Source: Bifidobacterium pseudolongum subsp. globosum
GTDB lineage: Bacteria > Actinomycetota > Actinomycetes > Actinomycetales > Bifidobacteriaceae
Assembly: GCF_000741295.1 (NCBI RefSeq)
Contig: NZ_JGZG01000005.1
Coordinates: 605,201-669,200 of the forward strand
Direction: 5' to 3'
DNA length: 64,000 nt
Shown one piece after another: positions 8,855 through 18,260 of the stretch. Position 1 is the stretch's first letter, and every line of letters begins with the position of its first letter. A program made the translations under genes and the position numbers. The notes under the pieces were generated by a model, which made no database searches, was not told the origin of the DNA, and saw only the letters and a program-made list of their open reading frames with translations.

Positions 8855-8989
8855 CGTGCACGCGGCAATCCGCCACCCACATATGAAACCAAGCGTGAAA
8901 CACGGGAGCCTGCGCGTTCTGTTGGCTCGGTTAGTATGGGAGGCAGTGCGCGGGGCGATTCCGCGCCATGATTCGCATAAAGGAGCGTT

Positions 8990-9688
8990 ATGGACAAGGC
9001 ACAACAGGATGCGATGAAGAAGGAAGCCGGCATCGAAGCCGCCAAGCTCATCACCGACGGCATGATCGCAGGTCTGGGCACCGGTTCGACCGTGCGGTTC
9101 CTCGTGGACGAGCTCGGCCGCCGCGTGCAGGAGGAGGGCCTCGACTTCACCGGCGTGACCACTTCCCGCCGCACGCAGGAGCAGGCCGAAGGTTACGGCA
9201 TCAAGATCGTGAACATCGACGACGTGGACCACATCGACCTCACGATCGACGGCGCCGACGAAGTGGACGCCAACTTCAACGGCATCAAGGGCGGCGGCGC
9301 GGCCCTCCTGTGGGAGAAGATCGTGGCCGTCAATTCCAACAAGATCGTGTGGATCGTGGACGAATCCAAGGTCGTGGACGTCATCGGCAAGTTCCCGCTG
9401 CCGGTCGAGGTAATCCCGTTCGGCTGGTCGCACGTGTTCAAGCGCCTCGACGAGCGCGGCTACAAGCCGGTGCTCCGCCTCGACGCCGAAGGCGAGCCGG
9501 TGCGCACCGACGAGAACAACTACGTGATCGACCTGCACCTCGAGCGCATCGACGACCCGCAGGCGCTGGCCCAGGACCTCATCAACATCGTGGGCGTTGT
9601 GGAGCACGGCCTGTTCCTCAACATGGTCAACGAAGTGATCGTGGGCAGCCCGGACGGCCCGCGCGTGCTGACCAACCCGAACAAGTGA
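8990..9688 (+). CDS. rpiA: ribose-5-phosphate isomerase A
   Basis: A 232-residue enzyme that interconverts ribose 5-phosphate and ribulose 5-phosphate, feeding pentose phosphates into the phosphoketolase (bifid) pathway. Family signatures present are [15 protein letters not shown] near the N-terminus, [13 protein letters not shown] and the active-site [15 protein letters not shown] good ribosome binding site (AAAGGAG) precedes the ATG. It appears to be a single-gene unit closed by a strong terminator. Confidence 0.97.
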   Translation: MDKAQQDAMKKEAGIEAAKLITDGMIAGLGTGSTVRFLVDELGRRVQEEGLDFTGVTTSRRTQEQAEGYGIKIVNIDDVDHIDLTIDGADEVDANFNGIKGGGAALLWEKIVAVNSNKIVWIVDESKVVDVIGKFPLPVEVIPFGWSHVFKRLDERGYKPVLRLDAEGEPVRTDENNYVIDLHLERIDDPQALAQDLINIVGVVEHGLFLNMVNEVIVGSPDGPRVLTNPNK

Positions 9689-9723
9689 GCCGGTCCAGGC
9701 ACTGACCGACAGCGACACAGAAC

Positions 9724-9757
9724 GCAGGAGGCCCCCAAATCATTGGGGGCCTCCTGC
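9724..9757. terminator. terminator of rpiA (bidirectional)
   Basis: A perfect 15-bp stem, GCAGGAGGCCCCCAA with TTGGGGGCCTCCTGC, and a 4-base loop lie between rpiA and the convergent bS22-like gene. Confidence 0.75.
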
Positions 9758-9785
9758 CATATACGCTTACATCAGCTGGTAAAGA

Positions 9786-9875
9786 CTACTTGCGCTGGTG
9801 GCGAGTCTTACGCAGCAGTTTGCGGTGCTTCTTCTTGCTCATCCGCTTGCGGCGCTTCTTGATGACCGAGCCCAT
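9786..9875 (-). CDS. bS22-type small basic ribosomal peptide (AURKAIP1/COX24 domain)
   Basis: A 29-residue, very basic peptide, [19 protein letters not shown] followed by [10 protein letters not shown]. This is the AURKAIP1/COX24 type short protein described in mycobacterial ribosomes as bS22. ATG at 9875, TAG at 9786-9788. The mycobacterial form, as I recall it, has a slightly longer C-terminus. It would bind rRNA in the small subunit. Gene finders often miss it because of its size. Confidence 0.85.
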   Translation of the reverse strand: MGSVIKKRRKRMSKKKHRKLLRKTRHQRK

Positions 9876-9963
9876 CTCAAGCCTCCGTTCCATATACTCG
9901 AAAAGTTTGCAACTTGACACACTCTACACGGCTGAGCCGACTTTGCGCTTCAGCCACGCCCGG

Positions 9964-10518
9964 CTAGACCGGGAACAGCTTGTAGACCGCCTCCACGCTC
10001 GCCTGCGGTCCGGTGACGCGGAACACCACGGTGTCGTTGCGCCACAACGCAGTGGCTGTGCCGTCGCCACCCTTGCCGCCCACCACAACATAGCTGCCGG
10101 TGTTCTGCCCAGAGACCTTGATGTTGCCCGCGGCCAGCTGTTCGCCATCGAGTGCCTTGGCGAGTTTCTCGTACTGTGTTTCGGCCTCTTCGGCGTCGGC
10201 CCACTGGCCCATCAGCACGCGCACGTCCTTGGCTTGGTCGCCGTTGCCGTATGTGACCGCATATGCCTCGACCGGCGCGGCCGACTGCCATTCGTCGCTT
10301 GACTCGACCGCCCCGCGCACATAGTTCGACACATGCTCGGGCAGGATCTTGACGAGTTCGGACGCGTCGGACGGCAGCGGCTGCGCCGCGATCGTCGGCG
10401 TGGCCGAGGCGACCGCCGAGGGCACTTCGACCGGTGCGGGCGGCGTGCGCACCGCCCAGCCGGGCCAGCCGAATGCGCTGACGAGCGCAAGCACCACAAT
10501 GATCGCGGCGGCGCACAC
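9964..10518 (-). CDS. membrane-anchored extracytoplasmic protein, unknown; probably frameshifted at its 5' end
   Basis: From the GTG at 10518 the frame encodes 184 residues: a hydrophobic anchor (AAAIIVVLALVSAFGW), a Pro/Ala-rich spacer and an extracytoplasmic domain of about 130 residues of no recognised family. The GTG has no ribosome binding site. The same frame stays open upstream for over 50 codons without a start. A neighbouring frame, from ATGs at 10643-10652, gives a plausible Lys/Arg/Thr-rich cytoplasmic tail starting MAKTSGTPARRTG. A one-base shift near 10525-10545 would join them. It is divergent from radA. Confidence 0.6.
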   Translation of the reverse strand: MCAAAIIVVLALVSAFGWPGWAVRTPPAPVEVPSAVASATPTIAAQPLPSDASELVKILPEHVSNYVRGAVESSDEWQSAAPVEAYAVTYGNGDQAKDVRVLMGQWADAEEAETQYEKLAKALDGEQLAAGNIKVSGQNTGSYVVVGGKGGDGTATALWRNDTVVFRVTGPQASVEAVYKLFPV

Positions 10519-10676
10519 GACCGCACGCGCCTGCGTGCGGTCCCCGACGTCTGCGGCGCCGGCTGTTGCGCGGTCCGTGCCGTGGTCTTCGCCGTGGCCC
10601 GTGCGCCCGTGCGCCGCGCAGGGGTTCCCGAAGTCTTTGCCATAGCCATCATCTTGGCACAGCCGCCTGACGCCTC

Positions 10677-10712
10677 TTGCGCATGACGCAGGCAGGCGCT
10701 ACGTTTCGAATA
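10677..10712 (+). promoter_or_regulatory. radA promoter, probably leaderless
   Basis: A TTGCGC -35 (10677-10682), a 17-base spacer and a TACGTT -10 (10700-10705) place the transcription start about 7 bases on, which is the radA ATG at 10712. No ribosome binding site is present. Confidence 0.45.
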
Positions 10713-12136
10713 TGGCAAAGAGCAATGTGAGCTACGTGTGCACCGAGTGCGGCTGGACCGGGTCGAAATGGTACGGCCGCTGCCCCGAATGCGGCCAGTG
10801 GGGCACGATCGAGGAGTTCCGTGAGGCGAAGCCGAATCCGTCCACCACGCGCACGGCTGCTCCGGGCCGCACCGCGCGCACCACGGCGAGCGCGGTCGTC
10901 TCGAGCGCCGCGCAGCCGATCACGCAGATCAACACGGCGTCGGTGACGCGCATCCCCACCGGCTTCGGCGAATTCGACCGTGTGCTCGGTGGCGGCATTG
11001 TGCCCGGGTCTGTTGTACTGATCGCCGGCGAGCCGGGCATCGGCAAGTCGACATTGCTGCTCGAGACCGCGGGCAACGTCGCCAAAGCGAGCAGTGGCGC
11101 CGCGCAGCGCAACACCGTGCTCTATATTTCCGGCGAGGAGTCGCAGGCGCAGGTGCGGTTGCGCGCCTCGCGCATCGGCGCGGTCGAGGAGAACCTGCTG
11201 CTCGCCTCCACGACCGACTTGGCGACCGCGCTCGGCCTGATTGAGCAGCACAAGCCGGCCCTGGCGATCGTCGATTCGGCGCAGACGATCGTCTCGCAGG
11301 ACGTGGATGGCATTTCGGGCGGCTCCACGCAGGTGCGCGAGGTGGCGAGCGCGCTGATCGACACGGCCAAATCGCTCGACGTGCCGGTGCTGCTGGTGGG
11401 CCATGTGACCAAGGACGGTTCGATCGCCGGCCCGCGCACGCTTGAGCATCTGGTGGATGTGGTGTGCCAATTCGAGGGTGACTCGCAGACCGCGTTGCGC
11501 ATGTTGCGCGCGGTGAAGAACCGGTTCGGCCCCACTGACGAAGTGGGCTGCTTTGACATGAGCGGCGTCGGCATCGAGGAGGTGACCGATCCGGCTGGCC
11601 TGTTCCTCTCGTCCACCGACGCGCCCGTCGAAGGCACGTGCGTCACGTTCACGCTCGACGGCCACCGTTCGCTGCCGGTGGAGGTGCAGGCGCTCGTGAC
11701 GAAATCAGTGCTGCCCACACCGCGCCGCGCCGTCAACGGCGTGGACACGAACCGCATCGCAATGCTCGTGGCGGTGCTGTACCGGCATGGTGGCCTTGCG
11801 CTGTTGACGAACGACCTGTACATCTCCACGATCGCCGGCGGCGTGGCCAAGGAGCCGGCGTGCGACCTGGCGGTCTGCGCGGCGTTGGCGAGCGCCGCGA
11901 CGAATGCGCCAATCGCCAAGACCACGTGCGCGATCGGCGAGATTTCGCTCACCGGTCAGGTGCGCCCGGTGCCGCGACTGGAATACCGCCTGCGTGAGGC
12001 GGCCCGTTTGGGGTTCACCATGGCCATCGTGCCGCCGTTGCGCACGCCGGTGCACGTCGACGGCCTGACGATTGTGCCGGTGCAGTCACTCAAGGACGCA
12101 CTGGAGGCCATGCGGCTCACGAAGCGCGCGAAGTGA
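10712..12136 (+). CDS. radA: DNA repair protein RadA
   Basis: A 474-residue RecA-like ATPase that helps branch migration and strand exchange in recombinational repair. The N-terminal zinc finger is CTECGWTGSKWYGRCPEC. Walker A is GEPGIGKSTLL (near residue 110), the RadA-specific KNRFGPTDE motif is near 270, and the Lon-protease-like domain forms the C-terminal third. The ATG lacks a ribosome binding site and sits on the predicted transcription start. Its last 20 bases overlap the 3' end of convergent ribF. Confidence 0.97.
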   Translation: MAKSNVSYVCTECGWTGSKWYGRCPECGQWGTIEEFREAKPNPSTTRTAAPGRTARTTASAVVSSAAQPITQINTASVTRIPTGFGEFDRVLGGGIVPGSVVLIAGEPGIGKSTLLLETAGNVAKASSGAAQRNTVLYISGEESQAQVRLRASRIGAVEENLLLASTTDLATALGLIEQHKPALAIVDSAQTIVSQDVDGISGGSTQVREVASALIDTAKSLDVPVLLVGHVTKDGSIAGPRTLEHLVDVVCQFEGDSQTALRMLRAVKNRFGPTDEVGCFDMSGVGIEEVTDPAGLFLSSTDAPVEGTCVTFTLDGHRSLPVEVQALVTKSVLPTPRRAVNGVDTNRIAMLVAVLYRHGGLALLTNDLYISTIAGGVAKEPACDLAVCAALASAATNAPIAKTTCAIGEISLTGQVRPVPRLEYRLREAARLGFTMAIVPPLRTPVHVDGLTIVPVQSLKDALEAMRLTKRAK

Positions 12137-13370
12137 GTTCCCTCGTCTCGTCCGCATTGCGCTTGAGTTCGGCCACCAAATCGTCCGCCGAATCGAATTT
12201 GATTTGCGGGCGCAGGAATCCCACGAATTCGCAGCGCACACGGTGCCCATACAGTTCGAGCCAGTCGTCGGTGAGCGCATAGGCTTCGAGCACGCGCTCG
12301 TCATGCCCGCTCTGCTCGTTGAACGTGGGTTTGCGGCCGATCGAGATCGCCGCCGGCCAGCGGTACGGCGAATGTTCGGCGAGCCGGTTCTCCACGCCGC
12401 CCGACGTGTACTGCTGCGAGATCGGCTCGGCGCCGGCTTCGGGCGCCTCGCTGTATGCACGCTGCGACTCGTCGTACTCATCGGCGGGGCCCAGGTCGAT
12501 GAGCCAGCCGGCGTATACGCCGTCGACGGGCAGATAGCCATCGATTGGCGTCTCCACGTTCGCCGTGGGGAATCCGATTGTGCGCCCGCGTTCCTCGCCG
12601 TGCACCACGGTGCCTTCCACGCCGTGCGTGTGCCCGAGCACGTCATTGGCCGCCATGATGCGTCCCTGCCCCAGCAGCCACCGCACGTTCGTGGAGCTCA
12701 GCACGCGCACCTTCTTCGAGTTCAGCCGCTTCGTCAATGCGCGCTGTTCGGCTTTGTTCAGGCCCTCAAACGGGTCAGCGGGCTCGCCGCGGCCTTCGGG
12801 CATGCGCGGCGCGGCCTGCTGCGGCACGAACACGTGGCCGCCGTGGTCGGGCACCACCACGAGTTCGAACACGCCGGTGCCTTCGGCAAGCCGGCCGATC
12901 GACTCCACCGTGCCTTCCAGATTGGCGCCCATGCGCGCGTCCTCACCCAGCACGAGCGTGCGCATGCCGAGCTTGCCCACGAGCTGGCCCAGGAAGAAGC
13001 GGAACGACTTCGCCGCGAACTCCAGGTCGTAGCGCACGATCAACACGTAATCCACGTGCAGCGCGTTCATCATGCGCAGGCGTTCGTCCACGCCGGTGAT
13101 CTTCTGCGTGTCCTGCACGTCGGACGTCGGCTCCATGCCGCCGTTCTTCGCGGCGTACACGTGCACGAACGCCGGGCGCGGATCGAACATGATCACCACC
13201 GAAAAGCACTTCTCGCGTTTCGCGATGCGCACGGTCTCCTTGATCACCGACTGATGCCCACGGTGCACGCCGTCGAACACTCCCACCGTGACGACCGATT
13301 TCTTCGACGCGCTCAGTGTGGGCCAAGCCACGGTGCCGGTGATGTCCGGCTGCAAACGAATGATGTTCAA
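12117..13370 (-). CDS. ribF: bifunctional riboflavin kinase/FAD synthetase
   Basis: A 417-residue enzyme making FMN from riboflavin and then FAD. The N-terminal nucleotidyltransferase domain has VTVGVFDGVHRGHQ with the HxGH-type motif near residue 37. The C-terminal flavokinase domain has GRTIGFPTANVE near 270. An insert of about 40 residues (roughly 300-345, acidic and Ser/Gln-rich) lies inside the kinase domain, making the protein longer than the usual ~320-residue form. It follows truB by 42 bases on the same strand, the common actinobacterial infB-rbfA-truB-ribF order. Confidence 0.95.
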   Translation of the reverse strand: MNIIRLQPDITGTVAWPTLSASKKSVVTVGVFDGVHRGHQSVIKETVRIAKREKCFSVVIMFDPRPAFVHVYAAKNGGMEPTSDVQDTQKITGVDERLRMMNALHVDYVLIVRYDLEFAAKSFRFFLGQLVGKLGMRTLVLGEDARMGANLEGTVESIGRLAEGTGVFELVVVPDHGGHVFVPQQAAPRMPEGRGEPADPFEGLNKAEQRALTKRLNSKKVRVLSSTNVRWLLGQGRIMAANDVLGHTHGVEGTVVHGEERGRTIGFPTANVETPIDGYLPVDGVYAGWLIDLGPADEYDESQRAYSEAPEAGAEPISQQYTSGGVENRLAEHSPYRWPAAISIGRKPTFNEQSGHDERVLEAYALTDDWLELYGHRVRCEFVGFLRPQIKFDSADDLVAELKRNADETRELTSRAS

Positions 13371-13412
13371 TTCATCTCACCTCTGGTAATGTGTGCCAAT
13401 TGCTCAAGGTTG

Positions 13413-14426
13413 TCAGTCCCTGCCGGCCGGCGCGGGGAACACGGTCAGGGGCTTCAGCTCGCGCGCATTGGCGCGTTCCGCGATCGCCACGACGTCGCGC
13501 GTTGCCGGCACGACGGCCGCGCACGGCACGCCGCCCGGCAGCTGCGCCGGGCATGCGATGCGCCGGCCGAAGCGCAGGTCGCGAGCCTCGCCTTCGCCCA
13601 CCTCCACGATGGGCAGCGCGCCGCGCACCGCGTCGATCATCGGCAGCGCGCGGCTGAGCAGCGCATGGCCGGTTTCGTCGAGCACCGCGCGGTTGCGCGT
13701 CACCATCACGCCTTCGCGGTTCGTGAACGTGCGTGATTCCACATGCGCATGCACCGCGCGCGGATCGTCGGCGCGGAATGCGCCGACCGCTTCGCGCCGC
13801 AGCCGTGTCAGATGCGCGCCGCAGCCGAACAGGTCGCCCAGATCGCGCGCCAAGGCGCGGATGTATGTGCCGGCGGAGCACTCCACCTCCACGTTCACGT
13901 CGAGCACCGGTGTGCCATCGGCCGCCGTGGCGGTGTGCGCGTCGAGCACGTCGAAACGCCTGATGGTCACCTCACGCGCCTTGAGCTCCACCTCGGCTCC
14001 TGCACGCGCCAGATCGTAGGCGCGCCGGCCGTTGACCTTGATCGCCGAATACGCGTTCGGCACCTGTTCGATGCGCCCGGTGAACGACTGTGCCACGGCC
14101 TCTCGCACGGCGCCGAGGTCCGGCAGCGGCGCGCCGGGCTCACCGGGCATGATCTCACCGTCGGCGTCGTCGGTCGTGGTGCGCTGGCCAAAGCGCACGG
14201 TGGCGCTGTAGGTTTTGCTGTGCTCCACAATGATGTTGAGCAGGCGCGTCGCATTGCCGAAGCCGACCACGAGCACGCCGGTGGCCATCGGGTCGAGCGT
14301 GCCGGCGTGGCCCACCTTGCGCATGTGCAACGCACTGCGCACGGCCGCCACCAGGTCGTGGCTCGTCACGCCCTGCGGCTTGTCGATGATCAGCAGGCCG
14401 GATTGTCCGGCTGTCGTTGCCGCCAC
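13413..14426 (-). CDS. truB: tRNA pseudouridine(55) synthase
   Basis: Makes pseudouridine 55 in the T loop of tRNAs. The catalytic aspartate lies in GHAGTLDPMATGVLVV near residue 45, preceded by the family N-terminal motif GLLIIDKPQGVTSHDLV. The GTG at 14426 is chosen because it starts just before that motif, 5 bases after the rbfA stop, implying translational coupling. The frame extends upstream into rbfA without sense. Length 337 residues. Confidence 0.95.
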   Translation of the reverse strand: MAATTAGQSGLLIIDKPQGVTSHDLVAAVRSALHMRKVGHAGTLDPMATGVLVVGFGNATRLLNIIVEHSKTYSATVRFGQRTTTDDADGEIMPGEPGAPLPDLGAVREAVAQSFTGRIEQVPNAYSAIKVNGRRAYDLARAGAEVELKAREVTIRRFDVLDAHTATAADGTPVLDVNVEVECSAGTYIRALARDLGDLFGCGAHLTRLRREAVGAFRADDPRAVHAHVESRTFTNREGVMVTRNRAVLDETGHALLSRALPMIDAVRGALPIVEVGEGEARDLRFGRRIACPAQLPGGVPCAAVVPATRDVVAIAERANARELKPLTVFPAPAGRD

Positions 14427-14431
14427 GCGGG

Positions 14432-15064
14432 TCAGTCCTGCGCGCCGTCGATCGTGGACTGCGGGTCGAGTTCGGCCGGGTCCACCGGGTCGTCGTCGCT
14501 GCCGTCCACCGCGTCCTCGTCGTCGTCGAAGTCCTCGAGCTCCTCCACGGTCACCACGTCGCCGTCGTACTCGTTGCACTCGTCCTTGTCTTCGTGCTCC
14601 AGGCTCTCGATCTCGTCCTCGGTCTCATCCTCGTCGTCGTGCTTGTATGGGTCGGCTTCGCCCGCGTACTGCGCGTTCGCGCGCATGCGTGCGAGTTCCT
14701 CGTCGCGGCGGCGTGCGGCCACGATGATGTCGTCGATCTCGTGCGCCTCGCCCGGCACCTCGTCGAAGATGAACTGCAGCTGCGGGGTCAGGCGCAGGCC
14801 GGCCTTCGCGCCGACCATCGTGCGCAGGCGCCCGCGCGCCTGGCTGAGCGCGGTCTGCGCGCGCTTGCGTTCGCCCTCGTCGTTGCCGGTGTGCGAGATC
14901 GTGGTCCAATACACTTTGGCGAGCTGCAGGTCGTTCGTCACCTTCACGTCGGTGATCGTGACGTTCTTGAGCCGCTTGTCGTGCAGCGTGGATTCCATGT
15001 TCGAAGCGATGACGCGTTGGATCAGCGCCGCGATGCGCGCGGCGCGAGGATTCGTTCCCTGCAT
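14432..15064 (-). CDS. rbfA: 30S ribosome-binding factor A with acidic tail
   Basis: A 16S rRNA maturation and cold-adaptation factor that binds the 30S subunit near the helix 1 region. Residues 1-120 form the KH-like RbfA domain (ARIAALIQRVIASNMESTL, then RLKNVTITDVKVTNDLQLAKVYW). The remaining ~85 residues are almost entirely Asp/Glu and look disordered, so the 210-residue protein is clearly longer than the usual 120-150. It sits between infB and truB, but a terminator separates it from infB, so it may have its own promoter. Confidence 0.95.
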   Translation of the reverse strand: MQGTNPRAARIAALIQRVIASNMESTLHDKRLKNVTITDVKVTNDLQLAKVYWTTISHTGNDEGERKRAQTALSQARGRLRTMVGAKAGLRLTPQLQFIFDEVPGEAHEIDDIIVAARRRDEELARMRANAQYAGEADPYKHDDEDETEDEIESLEHEDKDECNEYDGDVVTVEELEDFDDDEDAVDGSDDDPVDPAELDPQSTIDGAQD

Positions 15065-15170
15065 GATGTTCCTTTTCGTATGGTCGTGTGTTCCAGTCTG
15101 GTACTGCTCACTAAGCGTAGTCGAAAACCGGCGGCGCGTGTGTCAGCCTGTTGCAAAACCGGGCGCGCGC

Positions 15171-15207
15171 AAAAAGGCGGGGCGGATCAGGAATGATCCG
15201 CCCCGCC
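15171..15207 (-). terminator. terminator downstream of infB
   Basis: On the minus strand a 14-bp stem, GGCGGGGCGGATCA with its exact complement and a 4-base loop, is followed by five T residues. It lies between infB and rbfA, so most infB transcripts probably stop here. Confidence 0.8.
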
Positions 15208-15235
15208 CCGTTTGCGCGTTCACCGCGCGCGGCGG

Positions 15236-18049
15236 TTACTTGCGTTCGATCTCGCGCATCTCGAAGGTCTCGATGATGTCGCCGATCTCGATGTCGTTGA
15301 ACGTGCCCAGGTTGATGCCCGCCTCGTAGCCTTCCGAGACCGACTTGACGTCGTCCTTGAAACGGCGCAGCGAGCTGATCTCCAGGTCGTTGACCGTGGC
15401 CACGCCGTCGCGCAGGATGCGCGCCTTGGTGCCGCGCTTGACTTCGCCGTCGAGCACCATGACGCCGGCGATGTTGCCGAACTTGGACGAGCGGAAGATC
15501 TCGCGGATTTCGGAGTGCGAGGTGGTGACCTCTTCGAATTCCGGCTTGAGCATGCCCTTGAGCGAGGCCTCGATGTCTTCGATCGCCTTGTAGATGACCG
15601 AGTAGTACTTGATCTCCACGCCTTCGTGCTCCGCCAGATCGGCGACCTGACGGTTCGGACGCACGTTGAAGCCGATGATCACGGCCTTGTCCACGGAGGC
15701 GAGGTTCACGTCGTTCTGCGTGATCGCGCCGACGCCGCGGTGGATGACCTGGATGCCGACCTCGTCGGAGACCTCGATCTTCATGAGCGAATCCTCGAGC
15801 GCTTCCACAGAACCGGACGAATCGCCCTTGATCACGATGTTGAGCATGTCGATCTCGGACTTCGCGAACTGTTCCTTGAGGCTCTCGAGCGAAACGACCT
15901 TGCGGCGCTTCGCCAGCTGGGCGGCGCGCTCGGTGGCCTGCCGCTTCTCGGCGATCTGGCGTGCGGTGCGGTCGTCCGGCGCCACCAGGAACAGGTCGCC
16001 TGCGGTCGGCACCGAGGTCAGGCCAAGCACCTGCACCGGGGTCGACGGCAGCGCCGCTTCCATGTTCTTGCCGTTCTCGTCGAGCATCGCGCGCACACGG
16101 CCGTACGACGTGCCCGCCACGATCGAATCGCCGATGTGCAGGGTGCCGGACTGGACGAGCACGCTCGCCACGGCGCCGCGGCCCTTGTCGAGGCGCGCCT
16201 CGATTGTGGCGCCACGGGCGTCCATGTCGGGGTTCGCGCGCAGGTCGAGCTCCGCGTCGGCCGTGAGCAGCACCGCTTCGAGCAGCTTGTCGACGTTCGT
16301 GCCGTACTTCGCCGAGATGTCGACGAACATCGTGTTGCCGCCGTACTCCTCGGGCACAAGGCCGAATTCGGTGAGCTGGCCGCGCACCTTGTCGGGGTTC
16401 GCACCCTCGACGTCGATCTTGTTCACGGCCACCACGATCGGCACATGCGCGGACTGCGCGTGGTTGATCGCCTCGACGGTCTGTGGCATCACGCCGTCGT
16501 CGGCCGCCACGATCAGGATCGCGATGTCGGTCAGCTCGGCGCCGCGGGCACGCATGGCGGTGAACGCCTCGTGGCCCGGGGTGTCGAGGAACGTGATCTT
16601 GCGCTCTTCGCCATCCATGTCCACAGTCACCTGGTAGGCGCCGATGCGCTGCGTGATGCCGCCGGCCTCGCGTGCGATGACGTTCGTCTGGCGGATCGTG
16701 TCGAGCAGTCGGGTCTTGCCGTGGTCCACGTGGCCCATCACGGTCACGACCGGCGGACGCGGCTTGAGGTCCTCGTCCTCCTGCAGTTCCTCGGACTCGA
16801 GGTCGATGTCGAACTGCTGGAGCAGCTCCTTGTCTTCCTCTTCCGCGGACACGACCTTGATGTTCCAGCCGATCTCGTCGCCCAGGATCTGGAACGTCGC
16901 CTCATCGAGCGACTGCGTGGCCGTGGCCATCTCGCCCAAGTGGAACAGCACGGTCACGAGGGCCGCCGGATTGACGTTGATCTTCTCGGCGAGGTCCGCG
17001 AGCGACGAGCCCTGGCGCAGCTTGATCGTCTGGCCATTGCCCTTGGGGATGCGCACGCCGCCGATGACGGGTGCTTTCATCTCCTCGTATTCATGGCGCT
17101 TCGCCAGGCGGTTCTTACGTGCCTTCGAGGATTTGCCGCCTTGGCGGCCGAACGCGCCGGCTGCGCCACCGCGACCACGGCCGCCGCCACGCGACGGGCC
17201 ATTGTTGTTGTTCTGGAAGCCGCCGGAATTGCCGCCGCCGAAACGGTTGCCGCCCGGACGCCCGCTGTTGGCGCCGCCGCCTTGGTTCTGGCGGTGCTGG
17301 CCCCACTGGCCCGGACGTGCTCCGGTGCCCGGCCCCGGGCGGCCGTTGCGGGCGCCGCCACGTGCACCGGGGCGGCCGCCGCGGCGGCTGTCGTTCACGG
17401 TCGGGCGCGCCATCGGATGCGGGCGCGGAATGTCACCCGGCGTGGGCGTATGCATGCCCTGCTTGCGGCTGAACGGGTTGTTGCCCGGGCGTGGCGCATG
17501 CTGCTGCGGTGCGCCCGGCTTGGCGCCGCCGCCCTGCTGGCCGTTGCCTTGGGGGCCGCGGGGTGTGCGGGGGCCCGGCGTCGGCGCGTTGGGACGTGCG
17601 TTCGAACGCTCGTTGCGGTTGGTGTTCTGCGGACCGGGGCGAGGGCCGCCGTTCGCGCGGGGCGAAGCGGAGCGCTGACCGCCACGTGGCGCTTCGGACT
17701 GGGCGTTGCGGCGTGGGCCGGGACGTTGGCCGGGCTTGGCCGCCGTGGGGCGTGCCCCGGACGGCTTGGGGGCCGCCGGCTTGGCCGAAGTCTCTGATGC
17801 ATGGGTTGCGGGGGCCGCAGGCTTCTTGGGCTGCGGCTTGGCTGCGGGGGCGTTGTTCTTGGCGGCGGGTGCTGCCGCGGAATCGGTGTTCGCTTTGGGG
17901 AACGCTTCCTTGAGTCGGCGGGCGACCGGGGTCTCCACTGTCGAAGACGCCGATTTGACGAATTCGCCCATGTCCTTGAGCTTTTCAAGGACGGTCTTGC
18001 TGTCTACGCCAAGTTCCTTGGCGAGTTCATATACGCGTGCTTTCGGCAC
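15236..18049 (-). CDS. infB: translation initiation factor IF-2
   Basis: A 937-residue GTPase that brings fMet-tRNA to the 30S subunit and promotes subunit joining. An IF2_N domain (residues 1-45) is followed by a long disordered Ala/Pro then Arg/Gly/Asn-rich linker to about residue 320. A second IF2_N-like segment, then the G domain follow, with GHVDHGKT (G1, near 440), [15 protein letters not shown] (G3) and NKID (G4), then domains II-IV. The start is GTG with GGAGA upstream. In many actinobacteria ylxR separates nusA and infB; it is absent here. Confidence 0.97.
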   Translation of the reverse strand: MPKARVYELAKELGVDSKTVLEKLKDMGEFVKSASSTVETPVARRLKEAFPKANTDSAAAPAAKNNAPAAKPQPKKPAAPATHASETSAKPAAPKPSGARPTAAKPGQRPGPRRNAQSEAPRGGQRSASPRANGGPRPGPQNTNRNERSNARPNAPTPGPRTPRGPQGNGQQGGGAKPGAPQQHAPRPGNNPFSRKQGMHTPTPGDIPRPHPMARPTVNDSRRGGRPGARGGARNGRPGPGTGARPGQWGQHRQNQGGGANSGRPGGNRFGGGNSGGFQNNNNGPSRGGGRGRGGAAGAFGRQGGKSSKARKNRLAKRHEYEEMKAPVIGGVRIPKGNGQTIKLRQGSSLADLAEKINVNPAALVTVLFHLGEMATATQSLDEATFQILGDEIGWNIKVVSAEEEDKELLQQFDIDLESEELQEDEDLKPRPPVVTVMGHVDHGKTRLLDTIRQTNVIAREAGGITQRIGAYQVTVDMDGEERKITFLDTPGHEAFTAMRARGAELTDIAILIVAADDGVMPQTVEAINHAQSAHVPIVVAVNKIDVEGANPDKVRGQLTEFGLVPEEYGGNTMFVDISAKYGTNVDKLLEAVLLTADAELDLRANPDMDARGATIEARLDKGRGAVASVLVQSGTLHIGDSIVAGTSYGRVRAMLDENGKNMEAALPSTPVQVLGLTSVPTAGDLFLVAPDDRTARQIAEKRQATERAAQLAKRRKVVSLESLKEQFAKSEIDMLNIVIKGDSSGSVEALEDSLMKIEVSDEVGIQVIHRGVGAITQNDVNLASVDKAVIIGFNVRPNRQVADLAEHEGVEIKYYSVIYKAIEDIEASLKGMLKPEFEEVTTSHSEIREIFRSSKFGNIAGVMVLDGEVKRGTKARILRDGVATVNDLEISSLRRFKDDVKSVSEGYEAGINLGTFNDIEIGDIIETFEMREIERK

Positions 18050-18207
18050 TCAATTTCTCCTATTTCCCAGCCGCGCATACACACCAGCGCAGCTGCTTAT
18101 CTTTTCACGGCGAGCATGCTGTATCTCATCGTGTGACCATGGTTGTTCTACCTCGCTCTGTTTTTCGGGCATTCCGAGAGCGCCCGACGTACAGATTTCG
18201 TGTTCAG

Positions 18208-18242
18208 CATACTCCCGCCGGTGGATACACGGCGGGAGTATT
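18208..18242. repeat. inverted repeat in nusA-infB gap
   Basis: ATACTCCCGCCG and CCGGCGGGAGTAT-type arms form a long stem between nusA and infB. There is no T-run after it on the minus strand. It may be a processing or attenuation hairpin. Confidence 0.55.
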
Positions 18243-18260
18243 GCGGCGCGAGAAATATGC

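Noticed and set aside
15212..17797. 861-codon open frame opposite infB
   Set aside because: Antisense shadow; infB has full GTPase motifs and domain order.
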